Assembly: GCA_947508055.1 (NCBI GenBank)
Contig: CANNRR010000008.1
Location: 1 to 46,514 of the forward strand
DNA: 46,514 nucleotides
Source of the DNA: Burkholderiales bacterium
GTDB taxonomy: Bacteria; Pseudomonadota; Gammaproteobacteria; Burkholderiales; Burkholderiaceae_C
Direction: 5' to 3'
Shown in pieces: positions 34,352-42,630 of this stretch (position 1 is its first letter; each line of letters starts with the position of its first letter). The notes below the pieces were generated by a model that had not been told where the DNA came from, searched no databases, and saw only the letters and a program-made list of their open reading frames with translations. A program made the translations under genes and the position numbers.

Positions 34352-34647
34352 CACGCCTGCGCCAGGCTATAGCCCTTGAATATGGGCAAAACCAGGTGCC
34401 GGTTGTGACCGCCAAGGCGCAGGATGAACTGGCGCTGGACATGATCGAGCAAGCGCGACGGCACGGTGTCTATGTCACCGAAGACCCGCAGTTGCTGGCC
34501 CTGTTGAGCCGTTTGCGCGTTGATCAGGCAGTCCCGCCTGAACTGTTCACTGCGGTGGCAGTCATCCTGTCCTGGGTCTACTGGCTCAAGGGTATGCGCC
34601 CGGGCGATGAAAAAATCAAGGCGACAAGCGATCAAGCGTCGTTGTAA
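34348..34647 (+). CDS. FhlB-like protein (FlhB cytoplasmic C-domain homologue)
   Basis: 99 aa. Corresponds to the part of FlhB around and after the cleavage site without any membrane region: IALEYGQNQVPVVTAKAQDELALDMIEQARRHGVYVTEDPQLLALLSRL then IPPELF-like VPPELFTAVAVILSWVYWL. Lacks the NPxH motif and so cannot self-cleave. FhlB proteins can replace the FlhB C-terminal fragment in Salmonella. Its 3' end overlaps the convergent flgN gene by 16 bases. Confidence 0.9.
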   Translation: MTRLRQAIALEYGQNQVPVVTAKAQDELALDMIEQARRHGVYVTEDPQLLALLSRLRVDQAVPPELFTAVAVILSWVYWLKGMRPGDEKIKATSDQASL

Positions 34648-35039
34648 CCCTGGGCCCGTGAGAAACGGGCAATATGTCCGAGCCGGTCATAGACCTCCAG
34701 CGAACTGGTGGCATCCGGCAGACGAAGACTTTGCAGGGTTCCGCGGATTGCATCGAGTTTGCGCTCAATCAAGACCTGATTGCGGCGATGCAAATCACGG
34801 CAATCCGTCATGGTGCTCCTGAATTCCTGCCAATCCGAAGCGCTTTGCAATTCTTCGGCGGGTGGCGCCAGGCTAGTGATCAGACCCAGCAACTCGGCTT
34901 TCACCGGCTGTAGCTGCTCAAAATCATCAATCTCCTGTTTGCGCAGAGCGTGAAATTCCAATTCCAGTATCTGGGCAAGTTGTGCGGCAAACTGTTGCGC
35001 TTGAGCCGTCTCGGAGGTTGACGGCAGAATTTCAGTCAC
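34632..35039 (-). CDS. flgN: Flagellar hook-filament junction chaperone FlgN
   Basis: 135-aa helical export chaperone for FlgK and FlgL. Family features: LAQILELEFHALRKQEIDDFEQLQPVKAELLGLI followed by LHRRNQVLIERKLDAIRGTLQSL and an SSLEVYDRLGHI end (usual YD..G motif). GTG start at 35039 overlapping the end of flgM by 8 bases. FlgK and FlgL lie outside the window. Confidence 0.92.
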   Translation of the reverse strand: MTEILPSTSETAQAQQFAAQLAQILELEFHALRKQEIDDFEQLQPVKAELLGLITSLAPPAEELQSASDWQEFRSTMTDCRDLHRRNQVLIERKLDAIRGTLQSLRLPDATSSLEVYDRLGHIARFSRAQGYNDA

Positions 35040-35373
35040 GGATCAGGTGCTCAAGGGCTACAAAACTCTCTGCGGTGCGCCGGGCGTTCAATGGGTACTG
35101 GCCATTTTGAAGGGCCATTTTGATGGCATCCACTTTGGCGCGGTCAATCTCAGGCTCGGCCTTGAGGCGCTCGGTTACATTGCTCAGGCTCAAAACATCG
35201 TCGGCCGGGCCGCCGGTCAGTGCATTCGTTCCGGCTGCCACTACGGCGGCCTCGGTCCCCGCGGCGCTCATTGCCAGCGAGCCGACTTTCTTATCCGCCT
35301 TGTCAGCAACCTTGGAGCGAGCAAAACTATCAGCCTGGGCGATACTTCCATACTGTGAAACAGGGTTGCTCAT
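35032..35373 (-). CDS. flgM: Anti-sigma-28 factor FlgM
   Basis: 113 aa; binds and holds FliA until the hook is finished, then is exported. The conserved C-terminal half is clear: LSNVTERLKAEPEIDRAKVDAIKMALQNGQYPLNARRTAESFVALEHLI. The disordered N-terminus has an Ala/Gly-rich stretch. A sigma-28 promoter lies directly upstream, giving the classic autoregulatory loop with flgN. Confidence 0.96.
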   Translation of the reverse strand: MSNPVSQYGSIAQADSFARSKVADKADKKVGSLAMSAAGTEAAVVAAGTNALTGGPADDVLSLSNVTERLKAEPEIDRAKVDAIKMALQNGQYPLNARRTAESFVALEHLIRD

Positions 35374-35426
35374 GGTCGATTCTCTTTCTGCGGCTTACAG
35401 CACACACATATTAATTATCACCTGAC

Positions 35427-35453
35427 GTATCGGAGGCAACACTTAAAACTTGA
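35427..35453 (-). promoter_or_regulatory. Sigma-28 (FliA) promoter of flgM-flgN
   Basis: Minus strand TCAAGTTT, 11 bases, TCCGATAC, against TCAAGTTT-N11-GCCGATAA: perfect -35, two mismatches in the -10. The -10 end is 54 bases before the flgM start. Same octamer, spacer length and TCCGA core as the fliS promoter. Confidence 0.8.
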
Positions 35454-35474
35454 GTCGAGTTTAAAAATTCTTTT

Positions 35475-36263
35475 TCACTGGGCGCGGGCCGCATTGGGTC
35501 CGGTGACGGTGCCAGATACCAGACGTCCGGACTCCGGGTTCTTCAACCGCACTTGTTCCCCCATTTTGCCATCTTGCAGGGCATCTACCCGCGCAGTGAT
35601 ATTCAAACCGTTTCCCTGTGCCACCGTCAGAAGAACCGACTGGCCTTGTTTGACCAGAACTGCGCGCTTCACATCATGATTGCGCAATGGTGTGCCAGCG
35701 GCGATGTCGCGCACCATCTCGCCATTTTCAAGGTCTTTGATGGATACCACCGCCTGCGGGTCAAGCCCCAGCCCCGAATGGTCTATTTCCTGCAACTGCT
35801 CCGCGCCGACCATGGTGCCGCGGCGCAACAATTGGGTTCCAACCACTACCTTGCGGGTCATCACTGATGCGGCCTCGGTGCTTCTGGACAGGGAAGCAGT
35901 TGAGGTTACAGGGGGCGACGACACCAACCGCAGGTACATCTGCCAGGGCGCGTCTGACTGGCATCGCACCCGCACCGTTTCCTGTGACGCAAATGGTAAG
36001 TCCATGGTCAATGGCCGGTCACAGCCTTGCACCCGTACCCGTGAGTCAAGCGGTGCGATGCTGAATTGTTTTTCCTGCAGTTGAAGTTTCTGTGTAGCCC
36101 ATTGCGTCACTTGACCGAAGACGTTCTCCTGCGGCGTCATGTTCTGGGCCTGCACCTGGGTCGCTGCCACCCAGCATACAAGACCACCGATGTTGCGGGC
36201 CCATCGCCATACCGGGTGTAGCGCACCAGGCTTTGGCTTAAAAATTTGGCACAACATTTGCAT
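35475..36263 (-). CDS. flgA: P-ring assembly chaperone FlgA
   Basis: 262 aa periplasmic chaperone for FlgI. Signal sequence (about 20-39, cleavage near VQA-QN), then the SAF-like domain with VVVGTQLLRRGTMVGAEQLQEID, and the C-terminal barrel VLVKQGQSVLLTVAQGNGLNITARVDALQDGKMGEQVRLKNPESGR, nearly consensus. ATG at 36263, or two codons later. Downstream flgM has its own sigma-28 promoter. Its sigma-54 promoter is at 36329-36344. Confidence 0.95.
   Translation of the reverse strand: MQMLCQIFKPKPGALHPVWRWARNIGGLVCWVAATQVQAQNMTPQENVFGQVTQWATQKLQLQEKQFSIAPLDSRVRVQGCDRPLTMDLPFASQETVRVRCQSDAPWQMYLRLVSSPPVTSTASLSRSTEAASVMTRKVVVGTQLLRRGTMVGAEQLQEIDHSGLGLDPQAVVSIKDLENGEMVRDIAAGTPLRNHDVKRAVLVKQGQSVLLTVAQGNGLNITARVDALQDGKMGEQVRLKNPESGRLVSGTVTGPNAARAQ
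36247..36262 (+). promoter_or_regulatory. Sigma-54 promoter for the LysM/lysozyme-like gene
   Basis: TGGCACAACATTTGCA: -24 TGGCAC and -12 TTGCA with exact spacing, only the G after CAC differs from the full consensus. It abuts the flgA start codon on the opposite strand and would give the 36363 gene a leader of about 90 bases. Confidence 0.75.
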
Positions 36264-36328
36264 AGCCGTATATCAGTAGAACAGGGTGTTGAAAAATTGA
36301 CACGCATTGATGGCGATGAAGGATTCTT

Positions 36329-36344
36329 CGCAAGAACGATGCCA
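36329..36344 (-). promoter_or_regulatory. Sigma-54 promoter for flgA
   Basis: Minus strand TGGCATCGTTCTTGCG: -24 TGGCA and -12 TTGC at the correct distance. The flgA start is 66 bases further. The predicted flgA transcript and that of the divergent LysM gene start past each other, so their 5' ends would overlap by roughly 40 bases. Confidence 0.7.
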
Positions 36345-36362
36345 CCGACAAACCGCTGAACC

Positions 36363-37436
36363 ATGTTGATTGATTCCAAAATATTGCCATTGGCTTTGCC
36401 TGTGTCCCGTCCCGCGAGCGGGACCAGAGCGGCCAGCGTGTCAGGACCGCAGAGCCGGTCAGGCACCTTTGCGCAAGCGCTTGGCCAGGTGCGTCAGGGG
36501 TACAGCGGCAACATTGGCACGACCCAGATACGCACCGTCAACAGCGGTGACACGCTGATTGGAATGGTCCGACAGGAAGCAGTCAGCCAGGGCTTTACCC
36601 TGAGCCCTGCGCAAGAGTTTCGGATTGCACAGCGCACTGCTCTGGACAATCGGATAGAAAACCCCAACTGTATATTTCCAGGACAGCAGATCAGCCTGAA
36701 TTTACTGCGGACTGACATCACCCCGAGCCCGAGCACAATGCCAGCCGCGGTGGTCGCACCACTACCTCCTGCTGCAACCAGCGGCCTCAGTGCTGTGCAA
36801 GCCACCGATTCGACTCGGGTCAGCAGCACACACCCGGTACTGGATAAAACGCTGGAGCGCGCGGTTGCCAAAGGTTTCATACCACCACAGGAAAAAGTGG
36901 CCGTATATGAAAAGATTTTGCAGCTCGCCAACACACATCGCTTCAGCCCTGACGACTTTGCGCGCATGACTCTGATGGAGAGCGATGGCATGAACCCCCG
37001 CGCCAGCAACCAGCGTTGCCACGGCATCATTCAGTTCTGTGATGGCGCAGCGCGTGGTGCGGCGTCGGCTGGCTACGCTGCCAATCCGCGCGCCATACTT
37101 GACTTGAGTGTGCACACGCAACTTGGTCTGGTCGACAAGTACTTTGAGGAAGTTGGTCTGAAAAGCAAGGGCTCCAACGGACTGGAAGATCTATACCTTT
37201 CGGTGCTCAGACCGGCCTCGCGCAGCGAAGGCGAGGGCGCACAGGCCCTCAATATTCCGGGTCAGCAGTCCAGTTACCTGCACGTTGGACGAGACACCAG
37301 CGCACCCATCACACGCCAGTCGATTCGCCAGGGGCTGTTGCAAAACGCGACCGAGCGATTGGGTCAGTTGCTCGCTCCCGCCACGCCACGCCTGCGGGCT
37401 CTGGGCAACAACCAAAGCGGCAACGGCGCCGGTTGA
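36363..37436 (+). CDS. LysM plus lysozyme-like (lytic transglycosylase fold) protein
   Basis: 357 aa. A LysM peptidoglycan-binding module at about 57-118 (IRTVNSGDTLIGMVRQEAV to IFPGQQISLNLL), a Pro/Ala/Ser-rich linker, and a C-terminal lysozyme-superfamily domain (about 160-300) with the catalytic-type glutamate E206 in TLMESDGMNPRASN, then HGIIQF, matching ES.gnP.A....G..GLMQF of soluble transglycosylases. No signal peptide is apparent, so export through the flagellar apparatus is possible. Sits between flgA and flgB with a sigma-54 promoter and its own terminator. Likely opens the wall for the rod. Confidence 0.8.
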   Translation: MLIDSKILPLALPVSRPASGTRAASVSGPQSRSGTFAQALGQVRQGYSGNIGTTQIRTVNSGDTLIGMVRQEAVSQGFTLSPAQEFRIAQRTALDNRIENPNCIFPGQQISLNLLRTDITPSPSTMPAAVVAPLPPAATSGLSAVQATDSTRVSSTHPVLDKTLERAVAKGFIPPQEKVAVYEKILQLANTHRFSPDDFARMTLMESDGMNPRASNQRCHGIIQFCDGAARGAASAGYAANPRAILDLSVHTQLGLVDKYFEEVGLKSKGSNGLEDLYLSVLRPASRSEGEGAQALNIPGQQSSYLHVGRDTSAPITRQSIRQGLLQNATERLGQLLAPATPRLRALGNNQSGNGAG

Positions 37437-37481
37437 CCCTGTAAAAAATCTGACATAGCCAACCAGGCGCAGGAGCGTCGA

Positions 37482-37503
37482 GCGGCAATACATTGCCGCT
37501 TTT
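37482..37503 (+). terminator. Intrinsic terminator after the LysM gene
   Basis: GCGGCAAT-AC-ATTGCCGC followed by TTTT: an 8-base inverted repeat (the innermost pairs open as loop) plus a short T-run 46 bases after the stop. It separates the LysM transcript from the flgB operon, which starts at its own sigma-54 promoter 58 bases further on. Confidence 0.75.
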
Positions 37504-37560
37504 CCCGGGTCTTTTGGCTTTGTGGGGTCCATCTGGAGTAGTAAAGCGGCAAATGTGGCA

Positions 37561-37576
37561 TGGCACGCGATTTGCA
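37561..37576 (+). promoter_or_regulatory. Consensus sigma-54 promoter of the flgB-flgJ operon
   Basis: TGGCACGCGATTTGCA agrees with TGGCACG-N4-TTGCA at every conserved base. The expected start of transcription is near 37588, about 65 bases before flgB. The best promoter match in the window and strong evidence that rod and hook genes are sigma-54 controlled in this organism. Confidence 0.9.
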
Positions 37577-37654
37577 GTATCAAACCCGAGGCTCCAATGA
37601 TTGGGGCCGGGTGTCGACAAACCGGCACAGGAAGCAACGTGACGAGGTGAATGC

Positions 37655-38038
37655 ATGAACATGATTGACCAGGCGTTTGGAGTGCACGAGCAGGCTCTGG
37701 GGTTGCGCAGCCAGCGCATGGAAGTGCTGGCCCGAAACATTGCCAACGCCGACACGCCGCACTTCAAGGCGCAAGACCTTGACTTCAAAAAAGTTTTCCT
37801 GAGCGCCCAGGACGAAGTCTTGCAAAGCACGCATTCCGGCCATCTTCAGACCGATCAGACAGAACCACAAAACGGGCTGATGTACCGCATCCCATTCAAT
37901 GTGGCCTTCGATGGCAATACGGTCGAACTCTCTGTGGAGCAAGCTAAATACGGGCAATCGGCGGCCGACTATCAGGCCACCCTGAGCATTCTGGAAAATC
38001 GCATCAGCGGCATACGTAAAGCCTTGCGGGGAGATTAA
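37655..38038 (+). CDS. flgB: Flagellar proximal rod protein FlgB
   Basis: 127 aa. Standard family opening (AFGVHEQALGLRSQRMEVLARNIANADTPHFKAQDLDF) and the C-terminal rod helix (VELSVEQAKYGQSAADYQATLSILENRISGIRKAL). GAGGTGA lies just before the ATG at 37655; the second Met (37661) has better spacing. First gene of the rod-hook operon. Confidence 0.96.
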   Translation: MNMIDQAFGVHEQALGLRSQRMEVLARNIANADTPHFKAQDLDFKKVFLSAQDEVLQSTHSGHLQTDQTEPQNGLMYRIPFNVAFDGNTVELSVEQAKYGQSAADYQATLSILENRISGIRKALRGD

Positions 38039-38044
38039 TCGCTC

Positions 38045-38470
38045 ATGTCACTCGACAACATCTTTGCAATCGCGGGCACAGCACTTAATGCGCAAACCAC
38101 GCGCATGAACGCTACGGCCTCCAACCTGGCCAATGCCGGCTCAGTCTCGGGCACTGAAAAAGAAGCCTTTCGCGGCAAACGCGCTGTATTCAAGACCATT
38201 CTGGAAACGCAATTCGGCGCACAGCCGTCGCCTAACAAGGGGGGCGTCAAGATTGAAACCCTGGTGGATGACCCAGCACCTATCGCCCGCATGTCCGACC
38301 CCGGTAACCCGATGGCGGACAAGGATGGGTACGTCTACCTTTCCAACGTCAATGAAATGACCGAAATGGTTGAAATGATGGCCGCTGCGCGCTCCTATCA
38401 AAACAACGTTGAAGTCATTAACACCGCACGCCAACTGACGATGCGAACCCTCGACATCATCAAGAGCTAG
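38045..38470 (+). CDS. flgC: Flagellar proximal rod protein FlgC
   Basis: 141 aa rod component. Opens LDNIFAIAGTALNAQTTRMNATASNLANAGSVSG and ends with the axial-protein helix NEMTEMVEMMAAARSYQNNVEVINTARQLTMRTLDI. Starts 6 bases after the flgB stop. Normal length and no anomalies. Confidence 0.97.
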   Translation: MSLDNIFAIAGTALNAQTTRMNATASNLANAGSVSGTEKEAFRGKRAVFKTILETQFGAQPSPNKGGVKIETLVDDPAPIARMSDPGNPMADKDGYVYLSNVNEMTEMVEMMAAARSYQNNVEVINTARQLTMRTLDIIKS

Positions 38471-38490
38471 GGCACTGAAAAGGAAGCCAC

Positions 38491-39216
38491 ATGACGAACC
38501 TGAATCTGCTTTCATCCAACAGCACAGCGAATTCGAGTTGGGCGGCGGCGGTGCCCACCAGCATCAAGACCACCGCCGATGCGGCCAACGCGGCGCTGAC
38601 CGCCAAGGGCGGTGCATCGGGAATGGGTCAGAAAGATTTCCTGAAGCTGTTCACCACGCAGTTGAACAACCAGGACCCACTGGATCCGGTCAAGAACGAA
38701 GCCTTTGTCGCGCAGCTGGCCCAGTTCTCACAGCTCGAAGCCACCACCACCATGTCGCAGACGCTCACTGATTTCGTAACCAGCATGTCGGGCGAACGCA
38801 TGATGAGCAGCGCCAACCTGATTGGCAAGTCGGTCTCGGTACCCGATGGCCCCGCCATGTTGTCCGGTGGCCTGCCGGTGGAGGGTGTTGTGAACCTTCC
38901 GACCGGCGCCGATGGTGTGAGATTTGATGTCTATGACTCCAAGGGATCGCCGGTACGCAGCCAGATCCTGGGGTCGCAGACGGTGGGCGACATGACGTGG
39001 TCGTGGGACGGCAAAGATGATGCGGGTAATACCGCTGCCGATGGCACTTACAAGTTCAAGGCCATCGTCGTCAGCCAGGGCAAGACCACCAACCCGCCGG
39101 TCAGCACCATGGCTTACGTCACCAGCGTCAGCCAGGACACCGACAAGAGCATGCTGCTGCAAGTTCAAGGCGGCAAAACCCTCAAGCTCGCTGATGTCCA
39201 GCGTATTGGTTACTAA
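38491..39216 (+). CDS. flgD: Hook cap / scaffolding protein FlgD
   Basis: 241 aa; caps the growing hook and allows FlgE polymerisation. The N-terminal motif MGQKDFLKLFTTQLNNQDPLDPVKNEAFVAQLAQFSQLEATTTM is diagnostic, followed by the tudor/Fn3-like C-terminal core (WSWDGKDDAGNTAADGTYKFKAIV). Strong AAAGGAAG ribosome site. 20 bases after flgC. Confidence 0.97.
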   Translation: MTNLNLLSSNSTANSSWAAAVPTSIKTTADAANAALTAKGGASGMGQKDFLKLFTTQLNNQDPLDPVKNEAFVAQLAQFSQLEATTTMSQTLTDFVTSMSGERMMSSANLIGKSVSVPDGPAMLSGGLPVEGVVNLPTGADGVRFDVYDSKGSPVRSQILGSQTVGDMTWSWDGKDDAGNTAADGTYKFKAIVVSQGKTTNPPVSTMAYVTSVSQDTDKSMLLQVQGGKTLKLADVQRIGY

Positions 39217-39255
39217 ACCACTCAACCCGATCACTTATCCCAGGAGTCCTGAACT

Positions 39256-42200
39256 ATGTCTTTCTATACCTCCCTGACCGGACTGAACGCCGCTACCGCT
39301 ATGCTGGGCGTCACCAGCAACAACATTGCCAACGTCGGCACCACCGGCTTCAAGCGTTCACGCGCTGACTTTGGGGACATTTTTGCCACCTCGCCACTGC
39401 AAAAAGCCTCCAGTACGGTGGGCCAGGGCGTATCGCTCAAGCAGGTCAGCCAGGAGTTTGGCCAGGGCAATATTTCTTTCTCGACCAACGCGCTTGATCT
39501 GGCCATCACCGGTGACGGTTTTTTCCCGATGCGCTCGGCCGACGGTCTGCAGGAAGTCTTTACCCGCAACGGCTCCTTCATGCTCAATGAGCAGTTCAAC
39601 GTCGTCAACTCTGCTGGGCAGCGTTTAATGGCGGCCACGGTGGACAGTACCGGAAGCGCCAATGTCAACGAACGTGTGGTGCTGACGATCCCCCAGAAGA
39701 CCTCGGGCGAAGCCAAACAAACCTCGTCGGTTTCCTTGGGCCTGAACTTCCCGGCCGATGCCAGTGTCATCACCGACACATTTAGTCGCACCAACCCGGC
39801 AAGCTTCAACAAGTCAACCGCGTTCACCGTGTACGACAACGGTGGTAACGGCTATCTGGCCACCATCTACTATGTCAAGACCCAAAACGCCAATCAAAAC
39901 AGCCCGTTCAACAAATGGCAAACCTATGTGTATGTAGGGGAAGACCAGGTTTCGGCCGCGCTGGCCCAGTCGACCGACATCAACGGAGATCTGCAATACG
40001 TCAACCAATACGGCCAGATCAAGTCCTACAACGAGGTTAAAGACGAGTTGACGACGGCCAAAACGCAACTCATCTCGCTCGATGAGCTGACGGACAAGCG
40101 CACCTCAGCACCAGCGGCCATCAGCGGGGTCGGTTCAACCGTCGATCTGACCGGCGGAACTAACAAATTCTCCGGTTTGAAAAGCCTGCCCACGCCGATT
40201 GATCTCAGCAACCTCTTTACTGTCAATATTGATGGCTCCACTGCACCGGTGACGGTGGACCTGAGTTACCTGAAGGATTCCAAAACGGTGCTCACGGGTG
40301 CCACGCTAGCGGCCGAGGCGACCAAGTTCTTGAACCGCAAATTTGGTGACGAAACCACCTTCAACTTCACCTCACCCACTGCAGGCGTGAACCCGGACAA
40401 GGTGTTCACCCTGACCGACTCGCGTGTGCAAAATGGTGCACCCGTCAAGGTAGCAATGACCCTGTCTGGTTTTACCGACGAAAGCAACGTCTCGGTGGAA
40501 GAACTCACCAAAATCATGCAGACCCAGGTCGATAACTCGGTGTTGGGCGGGCATGCCAGAACTTCTGTGGCTATTTCCAATAATGCTACCGGCATAGTCA
40601 ACTTTATGGGCCGCCCGGTTGCTTCATCTGCAAGCGGGGACACTGCCACCACTACGGCCCAAAGAATCGTAAAAGACAAAGACGCCATCATCGCGCTTGC
40701 GGCTAACGCGGGCTTGGAGAACATTGAACTCGGTTCCGACAACATTTCGGTGGTCCTCACCTATAGTAAGTTTCCGAGGCAATCGGTGGCCCTCACAGGC
40801 ACTGCGACGGCAAGTTCCACCTTCATGGGTGTTGCGGTGGCTACGTCCGCTGCCGGGGACACAGCCGCCGCCACAGCAAGCAAGATCATTGCTGGTAAGG
40901 CGGCAATTATTGCCGGTGCGAGCGCGACGGCAGCGGGCGTGTCCGATATTAAAATCGATCCCGCTGACGCCACCAAACTGATTCTGGTTTACGCGACTAT
41001 TGCAAAAGCCAATTCTGCAGTTGCTCCCACACTGGATGGTGGTGTCAGCGCGGCACTTGACGTTAACGGTGCTCACGTAACCCCTGAGGCCGTTGCATCG
41101 ACAACGTCGAGCGGTGTCGCGCTGGGTGTACACACTACGTTGAGCCTCGGCCTGGGGGTATCGCCCATGACGGTGGCCTACGACTACAGCAGTCAAAGCT
41201 TCAAGATTACCGATAACACCAATGCAGGTGCGAACGTCATCACGATCGGTTCTGGCGACACCAACAACACCATCTTGGGCCTGAGCACGATCCCCGTCAC
41301 GCTGGACGCGGATGGCCTCTCCGGTCTCAAGATGCTGCCAAACAACAAAAACCCACTGCGCTCGATCACTGATCAGCGCTACGGGATGAAAGTGAGCTAT
41401 GACGCGGTGACCAAATCCTTTGCAGTGAGTTCGGGGTCGACCGGCGACCAATCTTCTATTGAAATTACCGCCGTATCCAACTCGGGCGAGGCCCTGATGG
41501 GTTTAAGCAAGACGGACATGAGCGTGGTCAAGTCAAACGTCGCAACGCGTGGCATTGCCTCCACGCCCGCTATGGCCGTAGGCAAGCCGCCCACCGTGAA
41601 TGTGGCCAACAACTTTGCGGTGGACGCCACCAACAACAAATTTATCGTCACGGTCGATGGTATCAAGGGTACGGTGATCGTGCCCCCGAGCACTACCTAC
41701 TCCCTGGACAACTTCATGAGGGAGCTCCAGAAGGGCATCAATGCACTGGCCAGCGCCGACGGCGACTCGCCTTCCACAGTGAACGGGGTGAAGGTGACTT
41801 ACGACTACGCCAGCAACAACTTTGTATTCACCTCGGGTACCTCCGGGTCTGATTCGTTTATCAAAATCTCCGGCAGCAGCAACTGGGGTCTGGACCAGGT
41901 AGAAGCCGGTCGGGGCAGCACCTCGACCTGGATCAAACCGACCCAGCACAAAGACATGGTGGGCGGCGCGCTGCAACCCAAGTACATCGATAAGGACGGC
42001 AACGAAACCACCAACGGGGATGGCTTCACGGGTCTGCCAGTCTGGTCGCCCATTTATCTGGACAAGGGTGAACTGACCTTTGACACCGGCGGCAAATTGT
42101 TCTCTCCGGTCCAAGGCACCCAGTTGGAAACGGTCTACCTCGCAGGCGGCAAGGGTGCTTTGACCATCAACGTCGACTACGCCGCGTCAACGCAGTACAC

Positions 42201-42606
42201 CTCGCCCTTTGCCGTGTTGTCGCAGTCGCAAGACGGTGCACCAGAAGGTTCCCTGGTGGGCGTCACCATCGGCAACGACGGTCTGGTCAGCGCCAGCTTC
42301 TCCAACGGCACGCAAAAGTCTCTCGCCAAGATTTTGCTCACCAATTTTTCCAGCCCCGTGGGTTTGCGCCAGATTGGGGACTCCAGCTTCCTGGCCTCGG
42401 CCGCTTCCGGCAAGCCCATTCTGGGTACCGCCGGCAGTGCCGGCTTTGGCACCCTGCGCGCTGGTGCCACCGAGCGCGCCAACGTCGACTTGACGCAGGA
42501 GTTGGTGGACTTGATCACCGCACAGCGTAACTTCCAGGCCAACGCCAAGGCGATCGAGACCAGCACCACCATGACCTCGGCCATTATCAACATGCGTGCT
42601 GGCTGA
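39256..42606 (+). CDS. flgE: Exceptionally long flagellar hook protein FlgE
   Basis: 1116 aa, against about 400 in enterics. Conserved ends are intact: FYTSLTGLNAATAMLGVTSNNIANVGTTGFKRSRADFGDIFA at the N-terminus and VDLTQELVDLITAQRNFQANAKAIETSTTMTSAIINMRAG at the C-terminus. The extra ~700 residues lie in the outer middle. They hold a direct duplication of about 73 residues (FMG at 450 and 523, then VA.SA.GDTA..TA..I...KAAIIA) and three copies of a motif like V.YD.....F...SG..G..S.I.I....N.G...LGLS (near 638, 711 and 845). CAGGAG precedes the ATG. No frameshift or internal stop. Confidence 0.95.
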   Translation: MSFYTSLTGLNAATAMLGVTSNNIANVGTTGFKRSRADFGDIFATSPLQKASSTVGQGVSLKQVSQEFGQGNISFSTNALDLAITGDGFFPMRSADGLQEVFTRNGSFMLNEQFNVVNSAGQRLMAATVDSTGSANVNERVVLTIPQKTSGEAKQTSSVSLGLNFPADASVITDTFSRTNPASFNKSTAFTVYDNGGNGYLATIYYVKTQNANQNSPFNKWQTYVYVGEDQVSAALAQSTDINGDLQYVNQYGQIKSYNEVKDELTTAKTQLISLDELTDKRTSAPAAISGVGSTVDLTGGTNKFSGLKSLPTPIDLSNLFTVNIDGSTAPVTVDLSYLKDSKTVLTGATLAAEATKFLNRKFGDETTFNFTSPTAGVNPDKVFTLTDSRVQNGAPVKVAMTLSGFTDESNVSVEELTKIMQTQVDNSVLGGHARTSVAISNNATGIVNFMGRPVASSASGDTATTTAQRIVKDKDAIIALAANAGLENIELGSDNISVVLTYSKFPRQSVALTGTATASSTFMGVAVATSAAGDTAAATASKIIAGKAAIIAGASATAAGVSDIKIDPADATKLILVYATIAKANSAVAPTLDGGVSAALDVNGAHVTPEAVASTTSSGVALGVHTTLSLGLGVSPMTVAYDYSSQSFKITDNTNAGANVITIGSGDTNNTILGLSTIPVTLDADGLSGLKMLPNNKNPLRSITDQRYGMKVSYDAVTKSFAVSSGSTGDQSSIEITAVSNSGEALMGLSKTDMSVVKSNVATRGIASTPAMAVGKPPTVNVANNFAVDATNNKFIVTVDGIKGTVIVPPSTTYSLDNFMRELQKGINALASADGDSPSTVNGVKVTYDYASNNFVFTSGTSGSDSFIKISGSSNWGLDQVEAGRGSTSTWIKPTQHKDMVGGALQPKYIDKDGNETTNGDGFTGLPVWSPIYLDKGELTFDTGGKLFSPVQGTQLETVYLAGGKGALTINVDYAASTQYTSPFAVLSQSQDGAPEGSLVGVTIGNDGLVSASFSNGTQKSLAKILLTNFSSPVGLRQIGDSSFLASAASGKPILGTAGSAGFGTLRAGATERANVDLTQELVDLITAQRNFQANAKAIETSTTMTSAIINMRAG
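40576..41043 (+). repeat. Tandem duplicated ~73-residue module inside flgE
   Basis: The first unit spans about 40576-40794 and the second about 40795-41043. Shared protein pattern: FMG..VA.SA.GDTA..TA..I...K.AIIA.A, followed by a beta-strand-like end with L.Y. DNA identity is partial, so the duplication is old. It enlarges the surface-exposed part of the hook. Confidence 0.7.
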
Positions 42607-42630
42607 GCTTGATAGCACAAGGACACTGAA

